From: JAIBJN01 sp963838795
GTDB taxonomy: Bacteria > Actinomycetota > Thermoleophilia > Gaiellales > Gaiellaceae
Direction: 5' to 3'
Assembly (NCBI GenBank): GCA_963838795.1
Contig: CAWISL010000010.1
Coordinates: 310,001-374,000 of the forward strand
Length of the DNA stretch: 64,000 bases
Positions 8,455-17,437 of this stretch are shown piece after piece; positions within the stretch are counted from its first letter, which is position 1; every line of letters starts with the position of its first letter. The notes under the pieces are model-generated. The model saw only the letters and a list, made by a program, of their open reading frames with translations. It ran no database searches and had not been told where the DNA came from. A program made the position numbers and the translations under genes.

Positions 8455-9221
8455 CCTGTGGTGTCGGTGCCCTTGCCCAGGAAGGGCGACAGCACGTCGA
8501 GCGGGAGCGGAAGGACCATGATCGTCGCCCGCTCCGAGCTCATCTCGAGGATCGTCTGCAGGTAGCGGAGCTGGAGCGCGATCGGATTCGTCGCCATCAC
8601 GTTGGCGGCGTCCTTGAGGCGCTCGGAAGCCTGGAACTCGCCCTCGGATGCGATCACCTTGGCTCGCCGCTCGCGCTCGGCCTCGGCCTGGCGCGCCATC
8701 GCCCGCTGCATCCCTGACGGGATCTCGACGTCCTTCACCTCGACGATCGAAACCTTGATGCCCCACGGCGAGGTGGCCTCGTCGATGATCTCCTGGAGGA
8801 TCGTGTTGATCTTGTCGCGCTCCGAGAGGAACTCGTCGAGGACGTGCTGCCCGAGGACGCTCCGCAGCGTCGTCTGCGCGATCTGCGAGGTGGCGACCAT
8901 GTAGTTCTCGACCTGCACGATCGCCCGCTCCGGGTCGATGATCCTGAAGTACGCGACCGCGTTCACGCGCACGGGCACGTTGTCCTTCGTGATCACCTCC
9001 TGCGGCGGAATGTTCAGTGTCACCGTCCGCAGGTCGACGCGCACCATCTTGTCGATGATGGGGATGAGGAGGAAGAGCCCTGGCCCCTTGGGCGGCGAGT
9101 GGAGCCGGCCGAGCCGGAAGATCACCCCTCGCTCGTACTCGCGCGCAACCCGCACCGACAGCGCGAGCAGGAGCACGAGAATGACGACGACGGCGGCGAC
9201 GGCGATGAGGGCAACGTTCAT
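8451..9221 (-). CDS. SPFH-domain slipin (stomatin-like) membrane protein
   Basis: This 256-residue protein has one N-terminal membrane anchor (about residues 3-24). The SPFH/Band 7 domain follows, with EYERGVIFRLGR, GPGLFLLIPIID, RVDLRTVTLNIPPQ and KDNVPVRVNAVAYFRI, and then a coiled coil rich in Ala/Glu/Arg. Slipins assemble into membrane-associated oligomers, and bacterial members are usually paired with a long NfeD protein, which is the upstream gene here. An AAAGGAG Shine-Dalgarno sits four bases before the ATG. The stop overlaps the inferred galT start. Confidence 0.92.
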   Translation of the reverse strand: MNVALIAVAAVVVILVLLLALSVRVAREYERGVIFRLGRLHSPPKGPGLFLLIPIIDKMVRVDLRTVTLNIPPQEVITKDNVPVRVNAVAYFRIIDPERAIVQVENYMVATSQIAQTTLRSVLGQHVLDEFLSERDKINTILQEIIDEATSPWGIKVSIVEVKDVEIPSGMQRAMARQAEAERERRAKVIASEGEFQASERLKDAANVMATNPIALQLRYLQTILEMSSERATIMVLPLPLDVLSPFLGKGTDTTG

Positions 9222-9251
9222 CGGGCTCCTTTCGGGCCGGTCGAGGGCATC

Positions 9252-10580
9252 CTACGACGAGGCGGCGACCGCCGTGGGCTCCTCGGCTCGCGCCACCTCC
9301 AGCACGAGGTCCTCGCCGACGCCCTGCACTCGCACGTACTCTCCCGTGGCGATCGGCTCGCCCTCGGTGTGCGCCTTCCAGATCTCCCCGTGAACGTTGA
9401 CGAGGCCCGCCGGGGCGATCGCGCTCCGGACGACCCCGAGCTCGCCGAGCATCTCCTCGCGGCCGGTCTTGGTGGGCGCCCGCCGCGCGCGGATGACCTT
9501 TGTCGCCACGATCGCCGTGACGAGCGCGAGCGTCCCGCCGACGGCCAGCGCCACCCAGATCGACACCTGGTAGCCCTCGCCGGCGGGGTCGAAGAGCATG
9601 AGCGCTCCGACGACGAAGGCGACGGCTCCGGCCAACGCGAGCGCACCGTGGCTCGGGACGAAGGCTTCGGCGACGAAGAAGCCGACCGCGAAGAGCATGA
9701 GCAGGAGCCCCGCCCAGCTGACGGGGAGAACCTGAAGGCCGAAGAGCCCGATGATCAGGGAGATAACGCCTACCGTCCCGGGCAGGATGAGTCCCGGGTT
9801 GAGGATCTCGATGGTGATCCCGAGCACCCCGATCGACATGAGTAGGACGATGAGGTTGGGGTCGACCAGGGTGTCGAGGATGCGCTTCCAGAGGGACATC
9901 TCGACCCGGTCGACTGTGGCTCCCGCCGTGTTCAGGACGAGGCCCTTCGGCTCGGTGCGCGTACCGTCGATCTCCTCCAGCAAGGTGTCGAGGTCGGGTG
10001 CCACGATGTCGACGACGTTCTCCTCGAGCGCCTCCTGGGCGCCAAGGTTGGACGCGACCCGGACGGCCTGCTCGGCCCAGTCGCCGTTGCGGCCGTGGAT
10101 CTCGGCGAGCTCCCGGGCGTACGCCGCGGCGTCGTTGACGACCTTGCGACGCAGGTCCGCGGGAATCTCGCCACCGCCGACGGCGACCGGCGTCGACGAG
10201 CCGATGTTGGTCCCGGGCGCCATCGCGGCCACGTCGGCTGCCAGTGTGATGAACGCGCCCGCCGACGCGGCGCGCGAGCCGGACGGGGCGACGTAGACGA
10301 TCACGGGGACGTCGGCCTCGAGCTCCTTCTTGATGATGGCACGCATGGCGGAATCGAGGCCGCCGGGGGTGTCCAACTCGATCACGACGGCGTCGTAGGC
10401 CTCGTCCTCGGCGCGCTCAATCGCGTCGGTCACGTACCCCTCGGTAACTGGGTTGACGTCGTTCGCGAACTCGACGACGAGAACGCGGGGCGCTGTCTCC
10501 TGGGCGGCTGCGCCCGCTGCGAGCGCCAGCACGGCCACTAAGAGGGCGAAAGCGCAGAGAAATCCCCGCAAGCGCGGCAC
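9252..10580 (-). CDS. NfeD-family membrane-bound ClpP-like serine protease
   Basis: This 442-residue protein is a long-form NfeD. It has a signal peptide (residues 1-26), then a ClpP-class domain with the nucleophile region AASAGAF (Ser106) and a candidate general-base Lys146 in RRKVVND. Four or five membrane helices follow (about 235-370), ending in an OB-fold domain (about 380-435). In the archaeal homologue the protease cleaves the C-terminus of its partner stomatin. The slipin gene immediately downstream fits that pairing. The GTG start has a TAGAAT box 12 nt upstream on its strand and no clear SD. Confidence 0.9.
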   Translation of the reverse strand: MPRLRGFLCAFALLVAVLALAAGAAAQETAPRVLVVEFANDVNPVTEGYVTDAIERAEDEAYDAVVIELDTPGGLDSAMRAIIKKELEADVPVIVYVAPSGSRAASAGAFITLAADVAAMAPGTNIGSSTPVAVGGGEIPADLRRKVVNDAAAYARELAEIHGRNGDWAEQAVRVASNLGAQEALEENVVDIVAPDLDTLLEEIDGTRTEPKGLVLNTAGATVDRVEMSLWKRILDTLVDPNLIVLLMSIGVLGITIEILNPGLILPGTVGVISLIIGLFGLQVLPVSWAGLLLMLFAVGFFVAEAFVPSHGALALAGAVAFVVGALMLFDPAGEGYQVSIWVALAVGGTLALVTAIVATKVIRARRAPTKTGREEMLGELGVVRSAIAPAGLVNVHGEIWKAHTEGEPIATGEYVRVQGVGEDLVLEVARAEEPTAVAASS

Positions 10581-10669
10581 TTCGGTGTAAAGATTCTATC
10601 AGGGTCCTGCCGATGGCCTTGAGGACGAAGGAGTCCTCTGCTTCGGTACCGAAGGAGCCCGCCGCCCCC

Positions 10670-12871
10670 ATGAGCATCCGCCGCTCGCTCTCGCTCACCC
10701 TTGCGCTCACCGCGCTCGCGCCCGGCACCGCCGCCGCCGAAGACGTCCGCGTGGTCGCGCGCGACGTCCCGCTCGCCGCCGCTCGGGCCTCGACGGCCCG
10801 CCCGGCGCCGCTGCCTTTCACGATGGTCGGGATCCACTGGCAGGGCTCCGGCAAGGTCTGGTTCAGGACCGCGGCGCGTCCCGGGCGCTTCGGGCCGTGG
10901 CGTTCGGCCCGGCCGGAGGCGGAGGACGGGCCCGACGTCTCGAGCGACGAGCTCGACGCGCGCGCCGGTTGGCGGATCGGGAACCCCTGGTGGACGGGCC
11001 CTGCCCGCTGGATCGAATACCGCGTCGCCGGCGAGGTGACCCGGCTGCGGACGTTCTACGTCGACAGCCCCGTGACGCCGGCCGACCGCGCCCCGGCGGC
11101 CTCCGCCGGGAAGGCGTCAAGTGCGGCTGCGACTGCGGGCCCTGTGCCGCAACCGGCGATCGTGAGGCGCGGCGGGTGGAACGCCGACGAGACGATCGTG
11201 CGGGACGAGCCGGCGATCGCGGAGCGTCTTCGCCGTGCCGTGGTACACCACACGGCCGGCTCCAACAGCTATTCCCCCGGAGAGTCAGCGGCCATCGTGC
11301 GAGGAATCCAGCGCTATCACGTCCTCGGAAACGGCTGGGACGACATCGGCTACAACTTCCTCGTCGACAAGTACGGCCGTGTCTTCGAAGGCCGTGGCGG
11401 CGGGATCACCCGAAACGTGATCGGCGCCCACGCCGGCGGCTTCAACACGAGCAGCGTCGGTGTCGCCGTGATCGGCATCTACGACTCCAAAGGCATCTCG
11501 ACCGCGGCGAGGAGGGCACTGCAGAGGCTGCTGGCCTGGCGCCTCGACGTCGGCCATGTCTACCCGCGGGGAACGGTCAACGCGGTCTCCGCCGGCAGCT
11601 CGCGCTGGCCCGCCGGAGCCGTCGTCCGGCTGCGTGCGATCTCCGGCCACCGTGACACGAGCTACACGAGCTGTCCAGGCACCAGGATCTACGGCCTCCT
11701 CGGCTCGATCTCGCGGCGGGTCACGCGCATCGGTCTCCCGAAGCTTTGGAGCCCGGAAGCGGAAGGCAGCGTCGGCGGGCCCGTCCGCTTCACGGCCCGG
11801 CTCTCGGAAGCGCTTCCGTGGGACGTCGAGGTAAGGGACGCCACAGGCACAGTGGTTGCGTCGGGCTCGGGCAACGGGACGGCGGTCGACTGGACCTGGG
11901 ACGCGAGCTCAGCGCCGATCGCCTCCTACACCTACACGATCGACGCGGGAGGGAACGTGAGGCCGTCGACGTTGCCGGTCCCCGGCCCGGCGCCGCTGGC
12001 CGTGACCCGCCTCCGGGCCTCGCCGCGCGCGGTGACCCCCAACGGCGACTGGAGCGGCGAGCGCACCACCGTCCGCTTCACGCTCAACCGTCGTGCGATC
12101 CTCGACGCCGATGTCGTGAGCGTCGCGACCGGCAACGGCGTCCGGACGCTGCTGGCGAGCTCACGCGCGCGGCGGGCCGCCGCAGCCTGAGTTGGGACGG
12201 GACGACCGGCGGCGGGGGCCCCGTCCCCGACGGCCGCTACCGAATCGAGGTCTCCGCGGAGGCCGGCGTCGAGCAGGTCAGGCGTGCTGTCACGGTCGTC
12301 GTCGATAGGACGCTGGGTGACTTCTCCGCGCTGCCGGCCGTGATCTCGCCCAACGGCGACGGCGGCGCCGACGCGCTCGAGATCGGCTACGAGCTGACGC
12401 GCTCGGCCGCGGTCCGGGTTCAGATCCGGCGGGGCAAGAACGTCCTTCGAACGCTGCTCGACCAAGCGGCAAGGAGCCGGTGCCCACGGCGTCGACTGGA
12501 ACGGGCGCGCGCGGGGAGCCCGCCTTAGGGACGGGGCGGCGACCGCCGTCGTCCTCGCGACCACCTCGCTGGGGAAGCGGAGGCTCTCCCGGCCGGTCGA
12601 GCTCGACACCAGGCCTCCGGCTGTGCGCGTCTTGTCGCTCAGGACGGTGAAGGGAATCATGCGGCTCCGCCTTCGCCTGAGCGAGCCCGCCCAGCTGCAG
12701 GTCTGGCATGGCCGGGAGACCTGGCGCGACGGCGGCAGCTTCGTCGTCGAGCGTCCCGCGGGCGCCGTGTTGATTCGGCGATCGGTCCGGGCGCGGGTCG
12801 TCCGTGTCGTCGCCACGGACGACGGCCTGAACCGGAGCGACGCCGTGGTCCGCCGAGCCCGACGGCGCTAG
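10670..12871 (+). CDS. Secreted PGRP-type N-acetylmuramoyl-L-alanine amidase with FlgD-like repeats; frame broken twice
   Basis: This is a peptidoglycan-cleaving amidase. A signal peptide (MSIRRSLSLTLALTALAPG) is followed by an amidase_2/PGRP domain with the zinc-site pieces VVHHTAGSN and SGHRDTSYTSCPG, then FlgD-like Ig repeats containing TPNGDWSGE and SPNGDGG. The first frame stops at 12190, but the Ig repeats go on in another frame from about 12165 to 12475 and then return to the first frame to end at 12871. The shifts compensate and fall in G/C-rich runs, so sequence error is likely. ATG 10670 gives a textbook signal peptide; ATG 10613 is possible. Confidence 0.75.
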
Positions 12872-12874
12872 GAG

Positions 12875-13621
12875 TCAGCGCTCGAAGATGACCTCCCCGC
12901 TCTCGACGAGGCGTCGCTCACCGCCGATATCGACTTCGAGCCGGCCCCTGCGATCGATGGCGACGCCGAAGCCGGCCTCACCGTCCACGAAGACGCGGCG
13001 TCCTCGCAGGAAGTCTCGTGCGCCGAGGTCGCCGTAGATTGCGTCCAGGCCGCCGTCCCGCCAGCGGTCGTATGCGTGCTCGAGCCGTACGAGGAGCTCG
13101 GCCAGGATCGGCGCCCGCTCGCGCCGGACTCCGTCTGCAGTCAGGAGGGACCCGGCAGCAACATTGGTGCCCTCCGGAAGCTCCGCGCGCGACTGGTTGA
13201 CGTTCAGCCCGATGCCCAGGACGACGGTGCCGGCATCGGCCTCCGCCAGGATCCCGGCGACCTTGCGGCGATTGACGAGGACGTCGTTGGGCCACTTGAT
13301 CTGCGCCGAGAGGAAGAGCGCCGCTTCGACCGCCTCCGCCACGGCGACGCCACCGACAAGCGCCAGCTCGGCGACCGCGCGCTCTGCCGGCGGCTCGAGG
13401 AGGACGGAGCAGAGGATGGCCGTGCCGGGCGGTGTGCTCCACGTGCGGCCGAGGCGCCCGCGGCCGGCGGTCTGCTCGTCGCACACGGCCGCCGCGCCCT
13501 CGCCGATGCTTCGGTCGAGAAGGCGCTGGGTTGACTCGCAGCTCTCGCGGTAGAGGTAAGGGCGCCCAAAACGGCCCTGGAGCAGAGGTTCGACCGTCTC
13601 CGGCGTCAGCGCGTCGGCCAT
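12875..13621 (-). CDS. birA: Biotin--[acetyl-CoA-carboxylase] ligase
   Basis: This enzyme activates biotin to biotinyl-AMP and attaches it to the biotin carrier of acetyl-CoA carboxylase. The 248-residue protein has the catalytic loop GRGRLGRTW, IKWPNDVLVNRRKVAGIL and GIGLNVN, and a small C-terminal SH3-like domain. There is no N-terminal helix-turn-helix, so it is the monofunctional type and not a repressor. It sits between the amidase (3 bases apart, convergent) and the divergent sigma-factor gene 24 bp away, next to the fab/acc block it serves. Confidence 0.93.
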   Translation of the reverse strand: MADALTPETVEPLLQGRFGRPYLYRESCESTQRLLDRSIGEGAAAVCDEQTAGRGRLGRTWSTPPGTAILCSVLLEPPAERAVAELALVGGVAVAEAVEAALFLSAQIKWPNDVLVNRRKVAGILAEADAGTVVLGIGLNVNQSRAELPEGTNVAAGSLLTADGVRRERAPILAELLVRLEHAYDRWRDGGLDAIYGDLGARDFLRGRRVFVDGEAGFGVAIDRRGRLEVDIGGERRLVESGEVIFER

Positions 13622-13628
13622 CGGCCGG

Positions 13629-13636
13629 ACTACACT
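13629..13636. promoter_or_regulatory. Overlapping divergent -10 boxes, birA / sigma factor
   Basis: Only 24 bp separate the birA ATG (13621, minus) and the sigma-factor GTG (13646, plus). TACACT at 13631-13636 lies 9 nt before the GTG. On the other strand TGTAGT (13634-13629) lies 7 nt before the birA ATG. No SD fits in either direction. Both genes would therefore be leaderless or nearly so. This is a sequence pattern, not an experimentally mapped promoter. Confidence 0.45.
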
Positions 13637-13645
13637 AACGCGGCC

Positions 13646-14263
13646 GTGCAACCAGCCGCCGTGCCCGTCCGTCCTACCGAGCAACAGCCGCCTTCGTGGC
13701 GGTCGATCGCGTATCGAAAGCTCAGCGACGTGGACCTCGTCAGCAAGGCACGAGACGGTGACGGATGGGCGCTCGACGTTCTCGTCGAACGGCATGCACC
13801 CCGCGTGAACCGGCTTGCGGCCCAGCTCATGGGCGACTTCGAGGAGGCGCGGGATGCCGCGCAGGAGTCGCTCGTCAAGCTGTGCACGCGCCTCCGTCAG
13901 TTTCGCGGGGAGGCACAGTTCGCCACCTGGCTCCACCGCCTGGTCGTGAACACGTGCCGCGACCGCCTCGCGCGCCAGCGGATCCGCCAGACCGAGCAGC
14001 TTTCCCTCGAGGACGAGCCGGCGGGGGAGGAGAGCGATCCCTCGCGGGCCGCGCTGCTGGCGGACAAGCGCCGCGAGTTGGCCGCCGCGCTCGCGCGCCT
14101 CACCCCGAGCCAACGGCTCGTAGTCGTTCTCCGCGACGTGTTCGGGATGACCTACGAGGAGATCTCGCGCGTGGCGAGCATGCCCGTCGGGACGGCGAAG
14201 TGCTACGTGCACCGGGCTCGCGCCCGCCTGCGCGTACGGCTGGAAGACGCGGCAGGCGGGTGA
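13646..14263 (+). CDS. ECF-type RNA polymerase sigma factor
   Basis: This sigma-70-family protein of 205 residues has only regions 2 and 4. Region 2 spans about residues 30-100, with ERHAPRVNRLAAQLMGDFEEARDAAQE and GEAQFATWLHRLVVNTCRD. Region 4 spans about 145-200, with LTPSQRLVVVLRDVFGMTYEEI and MPVGTAKCYVHRARARLR. No anti-sigma gene is next to it. It lies ahead of fabZ with a gap of 10 bases and may be co-transcribed with the fatty-acid genes, but the sequence does not show that it regulates them. Confidence 0.9.
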   Translation: MQPAAVPVRPTEQQPPSWRSIAYRKLSDVDLVSKARDGDGWALDVLVERHAPRVNRLAAQLMGDFEEARDAAQESLVKLCTRLRQFRGEAQFATWLHRLVVNTCRDRLARQRIRQTEQLSLEDEPAGEESDPSRAALLADKRRELAAALARLTPSQRLVVVLRDVFGMTYEEISRVASMPVGTAKCYVHRARARLRVRLEDAAGG

Positions 14264-14273
14264 CCTGGCCGGC

Positions 14274-14723
14274 GTGAATGGCCCCAGCCCGCCGTTCGGC
14301 CGGCGGGAGATCGAGCAGATCCTCCCGCACCGGGAGCCGTTCCTGCTGCTCGACGAGGTGGTGGAGCTAGAGCCGGGATCCCGCGTCGTCGCGCGCAAGC
14401 TCGTCCGTGACGACGAGTGGTATCTCGCCGGGCACTTTCCCGGCAGGCCGATCATGCCAGGCGTGCTCATGATCGAGGCGATGGCGCAGGCGGGAGCGGT
14501 GGCAGCGCTCTCTGCGGAGGAGAACCGCGGCAAGCTCGCCCTCTTCGCGGGGATCGACGACGTTCGCTTCAAGCGGATCGTCGTGCCCGGGGACGAGCTG
14601 GAGCTGGTCTGCGAGCTGGAGCGTGTGCGGGGGCCGGTCGGGCGTGGGAGGGCAACGGCGTCCGTGCAGGGCGAGCTGGCCGTCCGAGGAACGTTGACGT
14701 TCGCCGTCACGGAGGGCGCATGA
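14274..14723 (+). CDS. fabZ: 3-hydroxyacyl-ACP dehydratase FabZ
   Basis: This enzyme dehydrates beta-hydroxyacyl-ACP in fatty-acid elongation. The 149-residue hot-dog-fold protein has the catalytic His54 in LAGHFPGRPIMPGVL and Glu68 in MIEAMAQAG, and the N-terminal IEQILPHREPFLLLDEV. The start is GTG 14274. The fabH ATG overlaps its stop as ATGA. It heads the fabZ-H-D-G-F cluster. Confidence 0.95.
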   Translation: MNGPSPPFGRREIEQILPHREPFLLLDEVVELEPGSRVVARKLVRDDEWYLAGHFPGRPIMPGVLMIEAMAQAGAVAALSAEENRGKLALFAGIDDVRFKRIVVPGDELELVCELERVRGPVGRGRATASVQGELAVRGTLTFAVTEGA

Positions 14724-15739
14724 TCGGCAGCGTCGCTGGGAACGGGCTCGCGGTCGGGCTCACCGGGCTCGGCGCGTACGCGCCCGAGCGCGTGCTGACG
14801 AACGCCGACCTCGAAGCGATGGTCGAGACCTCCGACGAGTGGATCGTGACGCGCACCGGGATCAGGGAGCGCCACATCGCGGCGCCCGAGCAGGCCGCGA
14901 GCGATCTCGCGCTCCCGGCTGCGCGCCAGGCGCTCGAGCAGGCGGGCGTGCGGCCCGAGGAGCTCGACCTCGTCGTCGTGGCGACGGCCACTCCCGACAT
15001 GCTCTTCCCGGCGACGGCGGCGATCCTCGCCGACTCGCTGGGCGCCAAGCAGGCAGCCGCGTACGACCTGCTCGCCGGATGCACCGGCTTTGTCTACGCC
15101 CTTTCGCAGGCCTACGGCCAGGTCGCCACCGGTCTCTCCAGGAGGGCTCTCGTCGTCGGCGCCGAGGTCCTCTCCAAGATCACCAACTGGAATGACCGCT
15201 CGACCTGCATTCTCTTCGGCGACGGCGCCGGCGCGGCCGTGCTCCAGCCGATCGGCAGCGGAGGCATCGCGGGCTTCGAGCTCGGAGCGGACGGCTCGGG
15301 CGGCCTGGACCTGTGCGTCCCGGCGGGGGGCTCGCGCGAGCCGCTTTCGCGGGAGGCGCTCGAGGAGGAGCTCCAGTTCATCAGGATGAACGGACCGGAG
15401 GTCTACCGCTTTGCCACTCGCGTGATGGTCAGCTCGGCCGAGGAGCTTCTCGGCGTCTGCGGCGCCACCATCGAGGACGTCGACCTGTACGTCCCGCACC
15501 AGGCGAACAAGCGCATCGTCGATCACGCGGTCAAGAACCTCGGGATCGACCCGGACAAGGTGCTGATGAACATCGACCGGTACGGAAACACGTCGTCAGC
15601 CTCCATCCCGATCTGCCTCGCGGAGGCCCAGGCCGCCGGGCGGCTGGAGGAGGGGACGCGCGTGCTCATGAGCGCGGTCGGCGCCGGGCTCACGTGGGGC
15701 TCGGTCTATCTGACGTGGACGACCAGTGGCGGCGAGTAA
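14720..15739 (+). CDS. fabH: Beta-ketoacyl-ACP synthase III
   Basis: FabH condenses an acyl-CoA primer with malonyl-ACP to start fatty-acid synthesis. The 339-residue protein has all three catalytic residues: Cys121 in LLAGCTGF, His in YVPHQANKRI and Asn in RYGNTSSASIP. DEWIVTRTGIRERH near residue 45 is the usual CoA-binding edge. It overlaps fabZ by 4 nt and is 20 nt from fabD, which has its own purine-rich SD (AGAGGAG). Confidence 0.96.
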   Translation: MIGSVAGNGLAVGLTGLGAYAPERVLTNADLEAMVETSDEWIVTRTGIRERHIAAPEQAASDLALPAARQALEQAGVRPEELDLVVVATATPDMLFPATAAILADSLGAKQAAAYDLLAGCTGFVYALSQAYGQVATGLSRRALVVGAEVLSKITNWNDRSTCILFGDGAGAAVLQPIGSGGIAGFELGADGSGGLDLCVPAGGSREPLSREALEEELQFIRMNGPEVYRFATRVMVSSAEELLGVCGATIEDVDLYVPHQANKRIVDHAVKNLGIDPDKVLMNIDRYGNTSSASIPICLAEAQAAGRLEEGTRVLMSAVGAGLTWGSVYLTWTTSGGE

Positions 15740-15759
15740 GAGAGAGTAGGAGAGGAGCT

Positions 15760-16689
15760 ATGAAGATCGCATTCTGCTTCCCCGGCCAGGGATCGCAGGA
15801 CGTGGGCATGGGGCGCGCGATCGCGGAGGAGTTCCCCGCGGCACGCGCGGTGTACGACGAGGCGTCCGAAGCGGTCGGCTTCGACGTGGCGAAGCTCTGC
15901 TTCGAGGGATCGATCGAGGAACTGACGCGAACCGAGCTCCAGCAGCCAGCGCTCGTCGCGACCTCGATCGCCTGCCTCCGCGCGGTCGAAGACGATCGGG
16001 TGCGAGCCGGACTTCGTGATCGGCCACTCGGTCGGCGAGTACTCGGCGCTCGCGGCCGCCGGCGCGCATCGGCGCCGGCGACGCCGTCGCGCTCGTCCGC
16101 GAGCGCGGCGAGGCGATGGCCGAGGCGGCACGGGAGACGCCCGGGAGCGATGGCGGCGGTGCTCGGCCTCGAGGACGCCGTCGTCGAGGAGCTCTGCCTC
16201 TCGATCGACGGACGTCTGGCCGGCGAACTACAACTGCCCGGGCCAGGTCGTGGTCTCCGGCGAGAACGCGGCAGTCGACCGTCTGCATCGAGGAGGCGGC
16301 TGCGCGTGGGGCCCGCAAGACCGTGAAGCTGCGCGTGAGCGGCGCGTTCCACAGCCCGCTCGTCGCCCGGGCCGCCGAGCGCCTCAAGCCCGCGCTTGCG
16401 AAGGCGACCTGGCAGAACCCGGCGCCGCCGTTCATGTCGACGGTTACCGCGAAGCTCGAGGATGCGCAGCGCATGGCCGCCCTGCTGGTCGAGCAGCTGA
16501 CGGCGCCGGTCAAGTTCACGCAGGCCGTTCGCGGGCTCGTGAAGGACGGAGTCGGCATGTTCGTCGAGATCGGGCCGGGCCAGGTCCTCACCGGGCCTCC
16601 TGCGCCGCTGCGACCGCTCGCTGCGCACGATCTCGGTGAGCGATCCGGAGTCGCTCCGCAAGCTCCGGGAGATGCTCTCGGCAGCGTAG
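15760..16689 (+). pseudogene. fabD: Malonyl-CoA:ACP transacylase FabD, frame interrupted six times
   Basis: FabD moves malonyl from CoA to ACP. The start MKIAFCFPGQGSQDVGMGRA and the active-site motif IGHSVGEYSALAAAG are clear, as are YNCPGQVVVSGE, RVSGAFHSP and EIGPGQVLTG, but they lie in successive reading frames. The frame changes near 16000, 16065, 16145, 16212, 16280 and 16595, each time by +1, and the C-terminal frame ends at TAG 16687-16689. Corrected, it would be a normal protein of about 308 residues. FabD is essential and sits in a complete operon, so sequence error is more likely than decay. Start ATG 15760 follows an AGGAG. Confidence 0.85.
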
Positions 16690-16693
16690 GCCT

Positions 16694-17435
16694 GTGGCCG
16701 ACTTCGCGTCACTCGACGGCAAGGTCGCCCTCGTCACCGGGGGCTCTCGCGGCATCGGCGCGGCCGTTTCGCGCGAGCTGGCGTCGGGCGGCGCCAGGGT
16801 GGCGGTCAACTACCGCTCCGGGAGCGAGGCCGCCGAGTCGATCGCGGCCGAGATCGGCGGCGTCGCGATCGGCGCGAACGTCGGCGACCCGGGCGAGGCG
16901 CAGGAGCTGATCGAGCGCGTCGAGTCCGAGCTCGGAGACCTCGACGTCCTCGTCAACAACGCCGGCGTCACCCGCGACACCCTGATCGCGCGGATGAGCG
17001 ACGAGGACTGGGCCGAGGTGATCGACACGAATCTCCGTGGCACCTTCAACACCTGCCGCGCGGTCTCGCGGAAGATGCTCCGCCGCCGCGCCGGCGCGAT
17101 CGTGAACCTTTCGAGCGTCGTCGGCGTGCACGGCAACCCGGGCCAGGCCAACTACGCTGCCTCGAAGGCCGGGATCATCGGCTTGACGAAGGCGCTCGCG
17201 CGAGAGCTCGGCTCTCGCGGCGTCCGCGTCAACGCCATCGCGCCGGGCTACATCACCACCGAGCTCACCGACGCGCTGACGGAGGAGCAGACCGGCCTCA
17301 TCCTCGGGGAACACTCCGCTCGGCCGGCTCGGGACGCCGGAGGACGTGGCCACTGCGGTACGCTTTCTCTGCTCCGACGAGGCCGCGTTCATCACGGGCG
17401 ACGTGCTGCTCGTGGACGGCGGACTGGGGATGTAG
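16694..17435 (+). CDS. fabG: 3-oxoacyl-ACP reductase FabG, one frameshift near the 3' end
   Basis: FabG is the NADPH-dependent SDR that reduces beta-ketoacyl-ACP. It has the Rossmann motif TGGSRGIG (residues 15-22), LVNNAG, the catalytic Ser in NLSSVVG, and Tyr-Lys in YAASKAG. The frame is lost in a run of four G at 17308-17311. Removing one G restores the expected C-terminus (NTPLGRLGTPEDVA through VDGGLGM) and a stop at 17433-17435. Without correction the frame runs on into fabF and mimics a fusion. Start GTG 16694 lies 4 bases after the fabD stop. Confidence 0.88.
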
Positions 17436-17437
17436 CG

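Noticed and set aside
8454..8766. A longer galT starting inside the slipin gene
   Set aside because: The upstream extension is low-complexity Arg/Gly/Asp sequence antisense-like to slipin codons and does not resemble GalT.
13629..13636. A classic -35/-10 promoter with correct spacing for the sigma factor
   Set aside because: No convincing -35 hexamer was found about 17 bp upstream of the -10-like box. The element is listed only as a -10 candidate.
12875..15526. A single 883-residue protein including BirA
   Set aside because: Only the last 248 residues match BirA. The remainder is antisense to the sigma factor, fabZ and fabH, and lacks family signatures.
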